Under the pieces are notes generated by a model. It saw nothing but the letters and a program-made list of their open reading frames with translations, was not told the DNA's origin and searched no databases. DNA of 64,000 nucleotides. Origin: Proteles cristata cristata. Lineage: Eukaryota > Chordata > Mammalia > Carnivora > Hyaenidae. The stretch covers positions 186,001 through 250,000 of the forward strand of contig JAESUZ010002404.1 of the NCBI GenBank assembly GCA_017311185.1. The letters are read 5' to 3'. Of the stretch, positions 46,928-57,789 are shown one piece after another. The first letter of the stretch is position 1. Every line of letters starts with the position of its first letter. The translations under genes were made by a program, and so were the position numbers.

Positions 46928-47128
46928 TGGTTTACATTAAGATCTGTGCTCCATTTTCAGTTGACTTTTCATATGGTGTGAGGCAGAGGTTCAGCTATTT
47001 ATTTTGCATATAGATACCCAGTTGTCCCCAGGATCATTTGTTGAAAAAACCCTCCTTTGCTTATTGAATTGCCCTGATGCTTTTGTCAAAATCAATTGAC
47101 CATAAATGTTAGGGTTTTTTTCTGGAGA

Positions 47129-49060
47129 GTTTATGGTTTCCTATTTCTGCTAAGATGGAGGAAGTAGAGTCTGTCTTTGTCTTTCCCACTGATTACAGCT
47201 AAAAACCCTGAACAGAATACATAAAGCAAACATCTGAAACCTTAAATGATAGCAGGAGGTTGGAGGAAACGGTCAAAACTGTAAGTGTGACCGATACCAG
47301 TGAAGTCCCCTGTTTCTTTCCACTCACCATCCTTTTTCTCCTTGTCTGCACTCCAGGAAATCTCCTGTTCTTGATCTGTACAGTGAGTACAGACAGAAAA
47401 CCTCTAGGAGAGACCCCCTCGTCCTCTGTTTATGGTCAGAGAACTAGAAAGGAGAGCTCCTGTATGAAGAAGACTGTAGAACATCACCATTTTATTATTA
47501 CAGTTTGCATTTTGGTTTTATTTTCCTGGTAGGATCCCAAGAAGGCCCCAGCCATGAAGTTGCCCTCCACAGCAGTGGCGGTAGTGGCAGTGACAGCTGT
47601 GCCGCCATTTAAAACGCAGACAGATATCTTTCCCTTTGACCAGAGAAACTAGAAAAAGGGAATCTTGTTGTCCAAAGAATGTGGGGAGAATATCTCTTAT
47701 TTTTTGCTTTCTTCCTTTCTTGCCACCTCACTCCCGAGGCAGATGTATTTGTAGGCCATATGCAATGGTATTGGGGTGGGGATAAGACCCTAACATAGTC
47801 AGAAGATCAAGAAAAGGAGCTTAGGACACAGAATGTGGGTAAAGTCATGGGGAGACAGGAGGCAGAGAAAAAGAGGACTTAAATCTGTGTCTGACATCTG
47901 AGACTCACCTCTGAGCAGAGCGTGTGTACTCACAATAAAGCCTTTGAAAACTGAACTGTAGCATAGACCATTGCCCTTAGGTGGCACATGTGGAGATAGA
48001 TTGAATACACTGAAGAAACTTGGGAAACTGAAAATGATACTGAAACCATAGCTCAGAGAAGGTGGGTCAGGATGTGGGATTGGCGCCTAATTCGGTTGAT
48101 TGCCTATAACAACAATAACATTAGCGAAAACAGCAGCAACAGCAACAACCACAACTAATAATAATTATCCGGAGGACCAAGAATCTTTAACATGATCAAG
48201 AATGTGATAATACAAGTCTCTTGGACACAATCCAAAAGTATTTGACATGCCACGAATCACGGAAGTCATAACTAATTGTATGGAAGACAGCAATCAACAG
48301 ATGCCAATGCTGAGATGACATCAATGTTGGAATTATGAAAAAACGTTTTTAAAACAGTATAATAACCCTGCAAATGTTTTTGACATGAATAACAAGATTG
48401 AAGTACCCAGCAAAGAGAAAGAAACTAGGAGGAACCAAATTGAAATTTTAGGACAGAAAATTAAAATAACTCAAATAATTATATTAAATATAAAAATGAC
48501 TGAACAGGTGCTAGATGCGTTCAGCAGTAGAGTGAAGCCAAAGGAAAGAAAAGTGAAGTTGAAGAAAGCTCAATAATAATTATACAGTCTGCACAATAAT
48601 GAGATAAAGACTGAGAAAAATGAGCAGAGCTTACGGACTAGCAGAGGTCTACCATTTGTGTCAAAAGTGTACCAGGAGAAAACGCAAAGAAGTTTGTGCA
48701 GAAAAATTATTTGAAGAAATAATGGCTGAAAACGTTCAAATTTGTGTGAAAGACATAAATTTATATGTTCATAGATCTCAGTGAATTCCTACAAGGCTGA
48801 ATATTATATGATTTCACTTAAATGATATTCTGCATAAGTCAAAACCTGTAGGGATAGGAGAATAGATCCATGATTGTCAAAGAATGGTGGAGGAGGAGTT
48901 GATTAGAAAAAGACAAAACAACAATATTTTTGGTGTTGGAACTATTTTGTATCACAGTGCTGGTGGTAGGTACAAGATTCTGTATATTTGTCAAAACCCA
49001 TGTTGCTGTACACCATAAAGTAAATTTTACTGTATGTAAATTAAAAAAGAAAAAAGTTAA
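47129..49060 (+). mobile_element. HAL1-like element (L1 5' half joined to an L1 3' end)
   Basis: 47129-48790 looks like an old L1 5' UTR and ORF1: '...CTGCTAAGATGGAGGAAG...', '...AAACATCTGAAACC...', '...GAACCAAATTGAAATTTTAGGAC...', '...GAAGAAATAATGGCTGAAAACG...'. 48795-49050 is directly an L1 3' end ('...ATATGATTTCACTTAAATGATATTC...', '...TTTTACTGTATGTAAATTAAAAAAG'). ORF2 is absent, as in HAL1. ORF1 is interrupted by stops. An internal deletion of an ordinary L1 is the alternative. Confidence 0.65.
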
Positions 49061-49108
49061 AGCAACCAAAATGTGTATTGAAAGAGAATACCATTAATAC
49101 ACTGGTTC

Positions 49109-49318
49109 TGGGGCACCTGGTTGGCTCAGTCTGTTTAGCGGCCGACTTCAGCTGAGGTCATGATCTCCTGATCCGTAGGTTGGAGCCCCGCATTGGTCAC
49201 TGTGCTGACAGCCCAGAGCCTGGAGCCTGCTTCAGAGTCTGTGTCTCTTCTCTCTTTGCCCTTACCCTGCTCACGCTCTGTCTCTCAAAAATAAATAAAC
49301 ATTAACAAAAAATTTTCT
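49109..49318 (+). mobile_element. Felid SINE, plus strand
   Basis: GGGGCACCTGGTTGGCTCAG, CTTCAGCTGAGGTCATGATC, TGCTGACAGCCCAGAGCC, tail CTCAAAAATAAATAAACATT. Of the CTGACAGC...CAAAAATAAATAAAC subfamily. Confidence 0.95.
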
Positions 49319-49420
49319 TTAATTTAAGGAAAAAAGAATACTCATTATTACAATTTTTCCTGGACAGTTGAAAATTGAGGAGCAAAATTAAGGAGCAGAA
49401 TTAAGGAGGGTCCTTCTGTG

Positions 49421-49689
49421 GGTGCCTGAGTGGCTCAGTTAGTTAAGCGTCTGACTTCGGCTCAGGTCATGATCGCATGTTCATGAGTTTGAGTCCCACT
49501 TTGGACTCTGTGCTGACAGCCAGCTCAGAGCCTGGAGCCTATTTTAGATTCTGTACCTCCCTCCCTCTCTGACCCTCCCCTGCTCATTCTGTCTTTCTTT
49601 CTCTCTCTCTCTCTCATCTTCCCCTGCTCATGCTCGCTCTCTCTCTCTCTCTCTCTTTCTCTCAGAAATAAATAAAACACACACACAAA
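49421..49689 (+). mobile_element. Felid SINE with duplicated CT-rich body
   Basis: Normal head (GGTGCCTGAGTGGCTCAG), but the 3' body contains CCCCTGCTCAT twice (about 49577 and 49622), each followed by a CT tract, lengthening the copy to about 265 bp. TSD AGGAGGGTCCTTCTGT / AAGAGGGTCGTTGTCC. Confidence 0.93.
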
Positions 49690-49705
49690 AAAGAGGGTCG
49701 TTGTC

Positions 49706-51235
49706 CAGATTATTTTTTTCCTTTGGTTTTTTCCTTGATTTTTTCTTTATCTTTGATTTTTTTGTAGTTTCAAAATGATATGCCTGGGTATAGTTGTTGT
49801 TGTTGTTGTTTTGGTATTTTTCTTAGTAAGTATTTTTTTTTTTTTTTACATCTCACTGTATCTATTGTTTGGTGTGTTACATTAATTTAGGAGATTTTTA
49901 GTCATTGTTTCGAATATTTCTTCTGTTCCTTTTTTCCTCCTCTGTTTATTCCCATTACATATGTTATACCTTTTTAGTTGTCCACAGTCCTTGGATATTC
50001 TGTTTTGTTCTTTTCAGTCTTTGTTCCCTTTGCTTTTCAGCTTTAGAGGTTACTATTGTGTATCCTCAAGTTCAGAGATTCTTTCCTCAGCCATGTTCAG
50101 GCTACTAATAAGGCAATCAAAGTCATTCTTCATTTCTGTTACGGTATTTCCTATTGCTAGTATTTGTTTTTGGTTTTTTTCTCAGGATTTCTGTCTCTTT
50201 GTACACACTGCCCATCTATTTTTGCATGCTGTCTACTTTGTCCATTAGAGCCCTTAGCATATTAATCATAGTTGTTTTAAATTCCATGTCCGATAATTCT
50301 GACACATGTGCCATGTCTGGTTCTGATGCTTGCTTTGTTGCTTCAGATTTGGTTTTTACTCTCTAGTATGTTTTTTTTTGTAATTTTTCTTGAAAGCTAG
50401 ACATGATGTACTAGGTAAAAGGAACTGCTCAAATAAGACGTTAGTAATGTGATGATGAAGTGTGGGAGGATGTGAAGCATTCTGTGTCATATGCTTTGTT
50501 CTGTCTTTTAGAGAGACTATGGTTTTGGACTGTGAACTTCTCAGATGTTTCTCAGTTTTTTTTTCAACTCCCCTAGGTGCGACAGGATGGCTAATGTGGG
50601 CTGGAGTTCTCTTCCCCTATATTAATTAGGCTCTGATAATACCCTAGCAAGATAGGCTCTGAGAGTAGGCCTTGTTAAGAACAGTTTTACTGCGTATATC
50701 AAAATGGTTTCATTCCTTTTCCCTCTGCTTAGAAGCACTGGTATTTACGGTGAGATTTTTTTTGTCTGGTATTTTCGTCTGGTATTTACGGTGAGAACCT
50801 AGTCAAGCTTCTGCAGGTAAAATTCACATAAGTGTGAGCCCCTTCCTAGCCCATGACTATCTTCTGGAGTTTTTAACTCTCAGACTTGTTCACACTGAGC
50901 CTCCAGCAATTTAGTCAATTATAGGTTTTCCTACCCCAGCGCAAGTTCCTGTGATTTCCACTCCTGAGTCTCTGCTGAGGTAAGCTGTGACTCCCTGTAT
51001 TTGCCTGTCTGTTTCTCCGGGGTTGGGATCAGTGGTTTGCCCTGTGTCCTTACCTCTTATGGATCCAAGAAGAGTTGTTGGTTTCTCAGTTTGTTCAACA
51101 GCTTTTCGCTTGTTTAGATGGAGTCGTGACTTCCAAGTTCCTTACATGTAGACCGGAAGCCCCTCAAATTCTTTAAGGAGAATTGAATCCTTATACTCGT
51201 GATTTCTATAGGATGTTGAAATACTCAATTTCTTT
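49706..51235 (-). mobile_element. Old L1 5' half, minus strand
   Basis: Reverse-strand L1 5' UTR/ORF1 landmarks: '...TTTCGAATATTTCTTCTGTTCC...', '...TTGTCCACAGTCCTTGGATATTC...', '...GCTTTTCAGCTTTAGAGG...', '...TTCTTGAAAGCTAGACATGATG...', then GC-richer sequence. Similar in layout to 26150-28560. Open frames here (49905-50366) are antisense by-products. Confidence 0.75.
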
Positions 51236-51332
51236 TGAACAAAGGCTCCAATTTTTTTTTTTTTAAAGACACGATTGGTGTATTTGAAATGGGAGAAAAA
51301 AAGCCTTAGTATTTAATAAAGGCTCAGAAAGG

Positions 51333-51551
51333 GGTGCCTGGGTGGCTCAGTCAATTAAGCACCTGACTTCGGCTCAGGTCATGATCTCACAGTCTGTGGG
51401 TTCGAGCCCCGCATTGGGCCCTGTGCTGGCTGCTCAGAGCCTGGAGCCTGCTTCTGATTCTGTGTCTCCCTCCTTCTCTCTGCCCCTCACCTTCTTGTGC
51501 TCTGTTGCTCTGTCTCTCAAAAATAAATAAACATGAAAAAAAATTTTTTAA
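51333..51551 (+). mobile_element. Felid SINE, plus strand
   Basis: GGGGTGCCTGGGTGGCTCAG, CTTCGGCTCAGGTCATGATC, GGGTTCGAGCCCCGCATTGG, tail CTCAAAAATAAATAAACATG. Well-kept B box. Confidence 0.96.
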
Positions 51552-51701
51552 AAAAGAATTCTCAGTGACGTTTTAGCTACAGATCTTATTGCTTTCACAA
51601 CTATCTTCAAGTGTTATCTTGTGTTTTAAAAATATAGATTCTGCTGTCTTAAAAGCTGTTTTTAGTTTTGGCTTACATGGGTTTTGTCAAAGCTATTTGA
51701 C

Positions 51702-51703
<2 letters not shown>

Positions 51704-51734
<31 letters not shown>
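51704..51734. repeat. (ATT)n microsatellite
   Basis: About ten perfect ATT units. Confidence 0.95.
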
Positions 51735-51816
51735 TTAACCCTTGTGTTGTACTTCACCTAAATGTTAGATAGAAGAAAACCCTTGAGAAGAAAGTCAAGT
51801 TATATACTAGGTAAAT

Positions 51817-51880
51817 AGTCTTTTCTATAGTTTTCTTAAACATATTTTAGTCTTTTCTATAGTTTTCTTAAACATATTTT
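51817..51880. repeat. 32-bp perfect tandem duplication
   Basis: The unit begins AGTCTTTTCTATAG and ends AAACATATTTT. It occurs at 51817-51848 and 51849-51880 without mismatch, suggesting a recent slippage or repair event. Confidence 0.95.
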
Positions 51881-52249
51881 ATTACTGAGGTACAAATATA
51901 AATTAACATTTTACTGAAATCAAATATACTCAATGTGGTGAGACCAGTTGCTCACAGAGAATTATAGTTAACCGTATGAAGGTGTTTTCCTTTTCTGGTG
52001 TTGCTGAGGCTGTGCAACAGTATGGGGAGGCAAAAACCTGGGCATTGCAGCCTATGACCATTTTTCCTATCACCACTCTGCTGACGAGAAAAGGAATCGA
52101 GGTGTTTCCTTACCTCACAGAACACTAAAAAGCAGATGGTGATATCTAGTTGTACCATGCCAAAAGATAACGTAACACTGAAAAGCAGGTAAATATTTGT
52201 TGAAACAAACTGTGTGCCTTTTCCCATTTCTTCCACTTATTATATTCAG

Positions 52250-52535
52250 ATCTTACTCATTCTTTAAGTGAAACCCATCTCAGCTGTTACCTCCTCTGTG
52301 ATTTCCCCAGCTGGAAGTCATTTTTCCTCACTCTGATATATCACAGCACAATATTTGTACTCCACAAAAGCTTTCAGTATTTCCTGCATTTACATTTGTT
52401 ATTTAGTTACTTGCCTTATGTTTCCTGCTAGATTTAAGCTCCTAGAGGATGGTTGTTGATCTGATTTTCCTTTGTATTCTATATAACACTTAGTACATCA
52501 TCCCAATTTATATTCATTGAGTTAATGGGAGACAA
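52250..52535 (+). mobile_element. L2 LINE 3' end, plus strand
   Basis: '...AAACCCATCTCAGCTGTTACCTCCTCTGTGATTTCCCCAGCTGGAAG...', '...TTTAAGCTCCTAGAGGATGG...' and '...ATATAACACTTAGTACATC...' follow the L2 3' region over nearly 300 bp. Confidence 0.88.
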
Positions 52536-53504
52536 ACTGATGGTAAATTAAGAGGAGAAAACTAAAAATGAAAGTCCTCTCATATATATGTTTGTTAAAG
52601 TTACAGTTTCTTGTTCACTGCTTAGACTTATGACTGGGTGGAAGGTTATTCAGTATGGCCTGTAATTATTGCCACATACCTGTTGTGGTAAAATGATTAA
52701 AACAGTAGTACCTTTATTAGGGTGCTATGAATTGTAGGTGATGAGAAATATTTGTGTGCAGAAATGTAAATCTCCTTAAATTTCCTAGGGCTCCTTTAAT
52801 CTCCCCACACCTAGGGCTGTAGCAGATAAAATTTTGATTTGCCTTTCTATTTTTGTGGTATTTGATTATTAAAATAATGGATTTTAACATGAATGTGATG
52901 GGAATTTGTGAAGGTACTTTGCATCACTTACTGCTTATTGATTATTTAAAGATCAGATTTTCTTTAGGAAATATTTCTTCTTTAGAAAGTTATGTTTTTA
53001 AACTGAGTTCTAGATATAGGGAAATGTAATGATAAGACATGACTCCTGCTTTCCTGCATCTCATTTAAAAAGTATTGTTTCATATGAGTTTCTTTTAGTT
53101 TATCTCTTGAATATTTAGTGTTAAATATTTTAAATGTGATTTTTTTGTTGAGTATTTTTCTTTCTTATAGAATGTAAACAAATTATTATTTGATTTTACT
53201 ATGATATTTGGTGGAAATTTTTTCCATCACATTCATGTGACCTACCAAGGTTTAAATTCCTTTTAATTCTAATAGTTCTATAGAGTTGAGGTTAACAAAG
53301 GGCAAGGAAAGACAGATATTGCTTGAAGCTAAAAGCTCTATTCTGTTTGAATTGTAGCTGTCTAAATGACTGATGTTTCTTTTCAATTTGCATGGCTCAG
53401 TAATCATTAAAATTTTCTGTTTCTTTTCTCTAAGTCTATAGTTAATGGCAAGTAAAATTTAGCTCTGTTTTTAATTCCAGAGCACTTTTCAAAAAAAGGA
53501 CATC
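52536..53504. other. No recognised gene or repeat
   Basis: AT-rich, apparently single-copy sequence. Confidence 0.4.
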
Positions 53505-53884
53505 TTGCCATTTACAACAACATGGGTGGAACTAGAGTGTATTATGCTAAGTGAAATAAGTCAAAGACAAATATTATATGATTTCACTCATATGTGGAAT
53601 TTAAGAAATAAAACAGATGAACATAGGGGAAGGGAAGCAAAAATAAGATAAAAACATAGAGGGAGACAAATCTAAGACTTAAATACAGAGAACAAACTGA
53701 GGGTTGCTTGGTGGGTGGGGTGTTGGGTGGAGAGATGGTCTAAATGGGTGATGGACATTAAGGAGGGCAGTTGTTGAGAGGAGCGCTGGGTGTTACATGT
53801 AAGTGATTCCAGGAATAGAATCACCAAATTCTATTCCTGAAACCACTATTACACTATATGTTAACTAACTTGGATTAAAAAAAG
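53505..53884 (+). mobile_element. L1 3' end, plus strand
   Basis: '...TTACAACAACATGGGTGGAAC...', '...TATGCTAAGTGAAATAAGTC...', '...GGTGTTACATGTAAGTGATT...' and '...GTTAACTAACTTGGATTAAAAAAAG'. Probable short TSD AAAAGGACA (about 53495 and 53886). Confidence 0.92.
53810..53839. repeat. 12-bp perfect inverted repeat in the L1 3' UTR
   Basis: CAGGAATAGAAT, a 6-nt loop CACCAA, then ATTCTATTCCTG. Confidence 0.9.
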
Positions 53885-54498
53885 AAAAGGACACTATAAC
53901 AAAATCATCCGATAAATGTAAACTTTCTTACTGATGGATTGGTTAGTCTAGTTGAAATGTATACATTGATAGTGAAACTTGCAAATTACATTTTCTGCAT
54001 GCTATTTCTGTATTAACAGCATTGTTTAAAAATCCCAACAGAGTTCAATTAATACTAATATTTTTTGTTCTAAGAGCATAATGTTTAGTGACCATTCTCT
54101 AACTTGGAAGATTTTGCCATATAGTTTCAAATATTTTAGAACCTTTTAAGTTCAAAAAGGACTTTGTGTCACAGTTATTTTATTTGTTCTTTTTTGGAAA
54201 ATTATGTAAGAGAATTTGAAACTTTTCCTCTATATATTTATTTATGAATATTCTGTGTTCCAAAAAACCTGATAAAAAAAGTTAGACATTCTGTAAGGGC
54301 AACTTAATTTTAGATTACCTTTCTATTTAGTATTTCTTCAATAATTGGCTTCATTGTTTTTTTGATTTAACAAAGTTTTCAATCCTTAAAAGCAAGAGAG
54401 TATGCCATTAAATGCTGCTTTTTGCAAAATGCATAGTGAGGATTTAATTTGTAGTTTTGCCTGACATAATGGTTTCTAGATAAGAACTTTGAGGAAGC
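53885..54498. other. No recognised gene or repeat
   Basis: AT-rich unassigned sequence. Confidence 0.4.
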
Positions 54499-54717
54499 GG
54501 GGCACCTGGGTGGCTTAGTCGGTTAAGCATCCGACTTTTGCTTAGGTCAAGATCTCGCGGTTCGTGAGTTCGAGCCCCGCGTCGGGCTCTGTGCTGACTG
54601 CCAGCTCGAAACATGGAGCCTGTTTCAGTCTGTGACTCCCTCTCTCTCTGACTCTCCCCCGTTCACGCTGTCTCTCTCTCTCCTAGAAATAAATAAAACA
54701 TTAAAAAAAAAAAACAA
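54499..54717 (+). mobile_element. Felid SINE, young, perfect TSD
   Basis: GGGGCACCTGGGTGGCTTAG, GCTTAGGTCAAGATCTCGCGG-type body, TGACTGCCAGCTC, CCTAGAAATAAATAAAAC and an A-run. Perfect 14-bp TSD AACTTTGAGGAAGC at 54485-54498 and 54718-54731. Confidence 0.97.
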
Positions 54718-54731
54718 AACTTTGAGGAAGC

Positions 54732-55004
54732 ATCTGGTTACTTTAGGTTTTTATAAATAATCGGTTAGGAATGGTTTTTAGAAAATTACTGTTTACTTCA
54801 TAGTAAGAAATTTCTAATGCTATTTTTCAGACACTTATAAACACGACACAGTGTATTAAGTATATGTCCTAATATTAGATACTCACTTCTTTTTCTTTCT
54901 TAAATATTCCTGTGTTATATAAGGGGTATTACAAATAATGAGGTGTTTTTGTTTTGTACATATTACTTCTATATTGAATTCTAGTGCTGGAATGTAGTTT
55001 ATGT
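54732..55004. other. No recognised gene or repeat
   Basis: Unassigned. Confidence 0.4.
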
Positions 55005-55490
55005 GTAACCAAGGCCCAAGGGTACAAGAGTACCTGACTCCAGGGGTCCCAAACAGACCAGCCTCAGCTACTTGTCACTGACAAAATCCAAAGACAGAGG
55101 GATGAGTGGTGGTGAAATAAAGGAATTTATATTAGTGAGGTCAACACCAGGAAGATAGTGGGCTAATGTCTCAAAGAAGGTCTCTGCAGTGCTGAAAATA
55201 CTTCTGGGTTTGTGTAAGGAGATTGTGGGACAAAGGTCGCTGGGTAGAGCAGTTGGGCAATAAAGGTCAGGTTGATCATTGTCTTGGGGTCAAACACTTG
55301 GGTCTTGCTGGCTCTGGGCAGTTGTTATTGCTTGAGGGGCAGTTTCGGTTCCCATCAGGGCATATTTGCCCACCAGGCCTTTTGCCTGAGTGAAGAGAAG
55401 GGCTAGAAAGAAAAACTTAATCATTTAGAAAGAACAGACTCAGGTCAAAATGGAGATAGTTGAAGTCCTCCTTCAAACACTCATTGAAAA
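55005..55490. mobile_element. Probable old LTR relic, unresolved
   Basis: Distinctly less AT-rich than its flanks ('...GAGTACCTGACTCCAGGGGTCCC...', '...GGTCAACACCAGGAAGATAGTGGGC...', '...TCGCTGGGTAGAGCAGTTGGGC...', '...CCACCAGGCCTTTTGCC...'). It has the look of an LTR in antisense, with AATAAAGGAATTTATA as a possible reverse-strand end signal. No coding frame. Family not recognised. Confidence 0.35.
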
Positions 55491-55689
55491 GATGGTGTTG
55501 TTAAACACTTATGAGTGAACATTGATTTATAAGATTTTAAAATACCCGGGAGAAGTGTTAATACATATTGGTTCACTTCTTTTTATGAAAACCCCATAGG
55601 CAAATAATCTCTTGGCTAAATAAAAAATTTAGGATACCATTATTACATCATTACAGGATTTTATGATAAAAATTTCTTTTCAATATGGA

Positions 55690-56345
55690 ATATTTCAAAC
55701 GTAACAAAGAATAACCATCTTCCAAATTTAATAATTAAACACTGCTAATGTCTTTTACCCATATCCTCACCCACTTTTGTGTTACCTTCCCTCAATAACT
55801 TTGAAGCACATTTCAGACATTCTGTCATTCAGTCTATAAATATTTTAGTGTGTATCACTAAAAGATAAGGACTCCCCTTTGGGAAATATAAACATAATGC
55901 CATTTATCTCTCTCAGAAATTTCCTATAATTCACGCAATATACTTCAGTGTTCATATTTCTTCAGTCAGCTCTTTCTCTAAGTGAGAATGCAAATCGTAT
56001 TCCAGTTGGTTAATAAATTTTAAGTTGCTTTAGTTGGTTGGCTCCCCCTTCATCCATCTCACTCTGATTTCCTAGAAACCAGCTCCAAAAGTGAGTAATG
56101 GGGTTTTAAAAATGATTATTATAAAGTCATAGATTGAAACAGATTTTATGTGTTTGAGTCCATTGTAGTTATCCTTATCCTTCTTCCTGGTCAGATTATT
56201 CCTATTTTGGCCAATAAAAGCCTCTGCAGGTTGGCTTCTGAATTGTCCTCTGAATCCTTTTGATGTAACCTTAGTAGTATTCTGATAAGATAGGATGTTT
56301 GTATGTACATTAGCTGGCCCTGGGGGAAGCCATTTCTCCATGTGG
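55690..56345 (-). mobile_element. Old L1M 3' region, minus strand
   Basis: '...GAAGCACATTTCAGACATTCTG...', '...ATCACTAAAAGATAAGGAC...', '...TATTTTGGCCAATAAAAGCC...', '...GAATTGTCCTCTGAATCCTTTTGATG...' and '...GGAAGCCATTTCTCC' follow a known old L1 3' region in reverse. The 89-codon minus frame (56341-56072) is explained by this. Confidence 0.7.
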
Positions 56346-57430
56346 CCTTGGTTAATATAAAGGAGTCTAACTTAAAAAAAGGTTTTTATCTTTCAAACTA
56401 ACTCTTCCCCATGAATTAAATTTTTTATTTGATGTAGACAGTTTTGATTGTATAGAGTATATGAGTGGGTCATTGTTTCAGATTTGTCTCTTGTTGAAGT
56501 CAGCAGTCTTGAGGATGTAGATTTCCCCCCTTCACCCAGGAATTTCGGTTATAATAAAGTTCATCTGTAAAGATGGTTAAATTTTTGTGATATAGAATTT
56601 GAATGATCAGCATTATAATACACGTTTAGCTATATACATATATTTATAATGTCCATTTTAAAAGTAGGAAAACAAAGATTTATGAAATTATGATTTTGTT
56701 TTATTTGTGAAACTTTGTAAAACTCAGTAATTTATCTGATTTATGATCTAATATTTTTCACTTGGTGATATACCACTTTTAGACTTAAAATTGATACAGG
56801 AGTGAATGGAAAATTATGAAACAAGAAAAAGTAAAAATTAAGGATAAAAACTTATAATATTTAATGTTGTAAACATTATTAAAGATGATGTATTAAAAAG
56901 TGTGGTTATTATTGTGTGGTTTGTATTATGGATACTTTGTTTTCATGATTTATAATTAAATGAGTCTTGGCCAAAACAATGGTTTGACTAAATGCTTATA
57001 TGAATTAGTTAAGAATATTTTATCAAAACTATTGGGTTCCTAACTTTTTCTGAATTTGAGATTTTAAATGTTTAGAAATGTCCGTGTCTCCTCAAAAGGA
57101 GATATGTTAAACCCAGTAAGAGTTCATTAATAAAACTCTTAAAGTTTATTTTTCACAGAGATTTAGATTGATTTTTTATATGTGAAAGATTACATAGGAA
57201 CGAATACTTAAGAGAAAAATCTTTGAGGTAAAACAGTGTACTTAATTCATTTATGTGAATGAAAACAGGGAATAGAGAAATAGTTATTGTCTGTCATAAA
57301 GTATTGTGGTTGGGTTGGAATGGCCAAGTCTAAGGGATCCTGTTGAAGTCAGTATAACCTTCTATATCCGACTTTGTTTACAAAGAGCACTTTGTGTTTA
57401 TGCTGCAGGATATTGTGCTAAATAAGGTTA
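56346..57430. other. Low-repeat DNA, no recognised gene
   Basis: Strongly AT-rich. 56346-57400 shows no repeat that I recognise. Confidence 0.4.
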
Positions 57431-57436
57431 TTTATT
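57431..57436 (-). promoter_or_regulatory. AATAAA, possible polyadenylation signal
   Basis: Minus-strand AATAAA about 50 nt after the stop of the candidate terminal exon. AATAAA is common by chance in AT-rich DNA, so it counts only together with that exon. Confidence 0.25.
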
Positions 57437-57485
57437 CAGCATATTCAGCTACAGGTTCAGAGTTGGACAGTGAGAAAGAGCATCA

Positions 57486-57697
57486 TCACAGACTCCTCAT
57501 TGTTTCGATGGTGAAAATTGGTGAATAGTTACATGGTGTTTTGATATCTGTGTCTTGTAGAAAGGGTGCCAGTGTGTTGTTAGCACAGTCATCTTTTTCT
57601 TCATGCTCCATCCCCAGTCTCATACACAGGCTTTTATTAAAAAGCAAATCATGGAATTTCTCTGGGTTAATTAAATTGAACTGATTGGAAGTATAAT
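57486..57697 (-). CDS. Candidate 3'-terminal coding exon, minus strand
   Basis: On minus, an acceptor ACATTTTTTCTTCAG is followed at 57697 by an open stretch of 69 codons ending in TGA (57486-57488). It reads ...YTSNQFNLINPEKFH..., ...DLLFNKSLCMRLGME..., ...DDCANNTLAPFLQDT... and ...CNYSPIFTIETMRSL. Composition is mixed, acidic, with four cysteines and no low complexity, unlike the repeat-derived frames around it. The exon would start in phase 1 (codon split after its first base). An AATAAA follows about 50 nt after the stop. I recognise neither a repeat nor a protein family. If real, a minus-strand gene extends rightwards past 57697, convergent with the + strand candidate at 34535. A chance open frame remains quite possible. 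Confidence 0.3.
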
Positions 57698-57789
57698 CTG
57701 AAGAAAAAATGTTATAGCCTAGCATTATGTGTTTTATTTTTTTTACTCATTCCTTACTTGTCTTTACTTTGTTGTTTAATGTTACCACT

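Larger units (their letters stand above)
45480..47128 (-). mobile_element. Old L1 relic, minus strand, interrupted by three SINEs
   Basis: Late ORF2 and 3' UTR read in reverse: '...TCCATATCAGGTTTTTCC...', '...TAAGATTAGAATTGCTAGGTCATC...', '...CATTATGGTTGTAATTTGCATTTCCC...', '...GTCAAAATCAATTGACCATAAATG...'. SINEs at 45724, 46246 and 46700 split it, and the L1 text is colinear across each. Confidence 0.88.
51552..52249. other. No recognised gene
   Basis: Contains the ATT microsatellite and the 32-bp duplication listed separately. 51950-52240 is unassigned and less AT-rich; a 94-codon minus frame (52236-51952) shows no motif. Confidence 0.4.

Noticed and set aside
47260..47532. 90-codon + frame with a hydrophobic segment (FFPLTILFLLVCTPGNLLFL)
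   Set aside because: It lies within the HAL1/L1 5' UTR-like block, has no splice signals, and the hydrophobic run comes from a CT-rich stretch.
51952..52236. 94-codon minus frame with mixed composition
   Set aside because: No acceptor/donor pair that uses the frame and no recognised motif; left as unassigned rather than called a gene.
56072..56341. 89-codon minus frame (MEKWLPPGPANVHTN...) that looks protein-like
   Set aside because: The DNA follows a known old L1M 3' region in reverse, so the frame is explained by repeat sequence.
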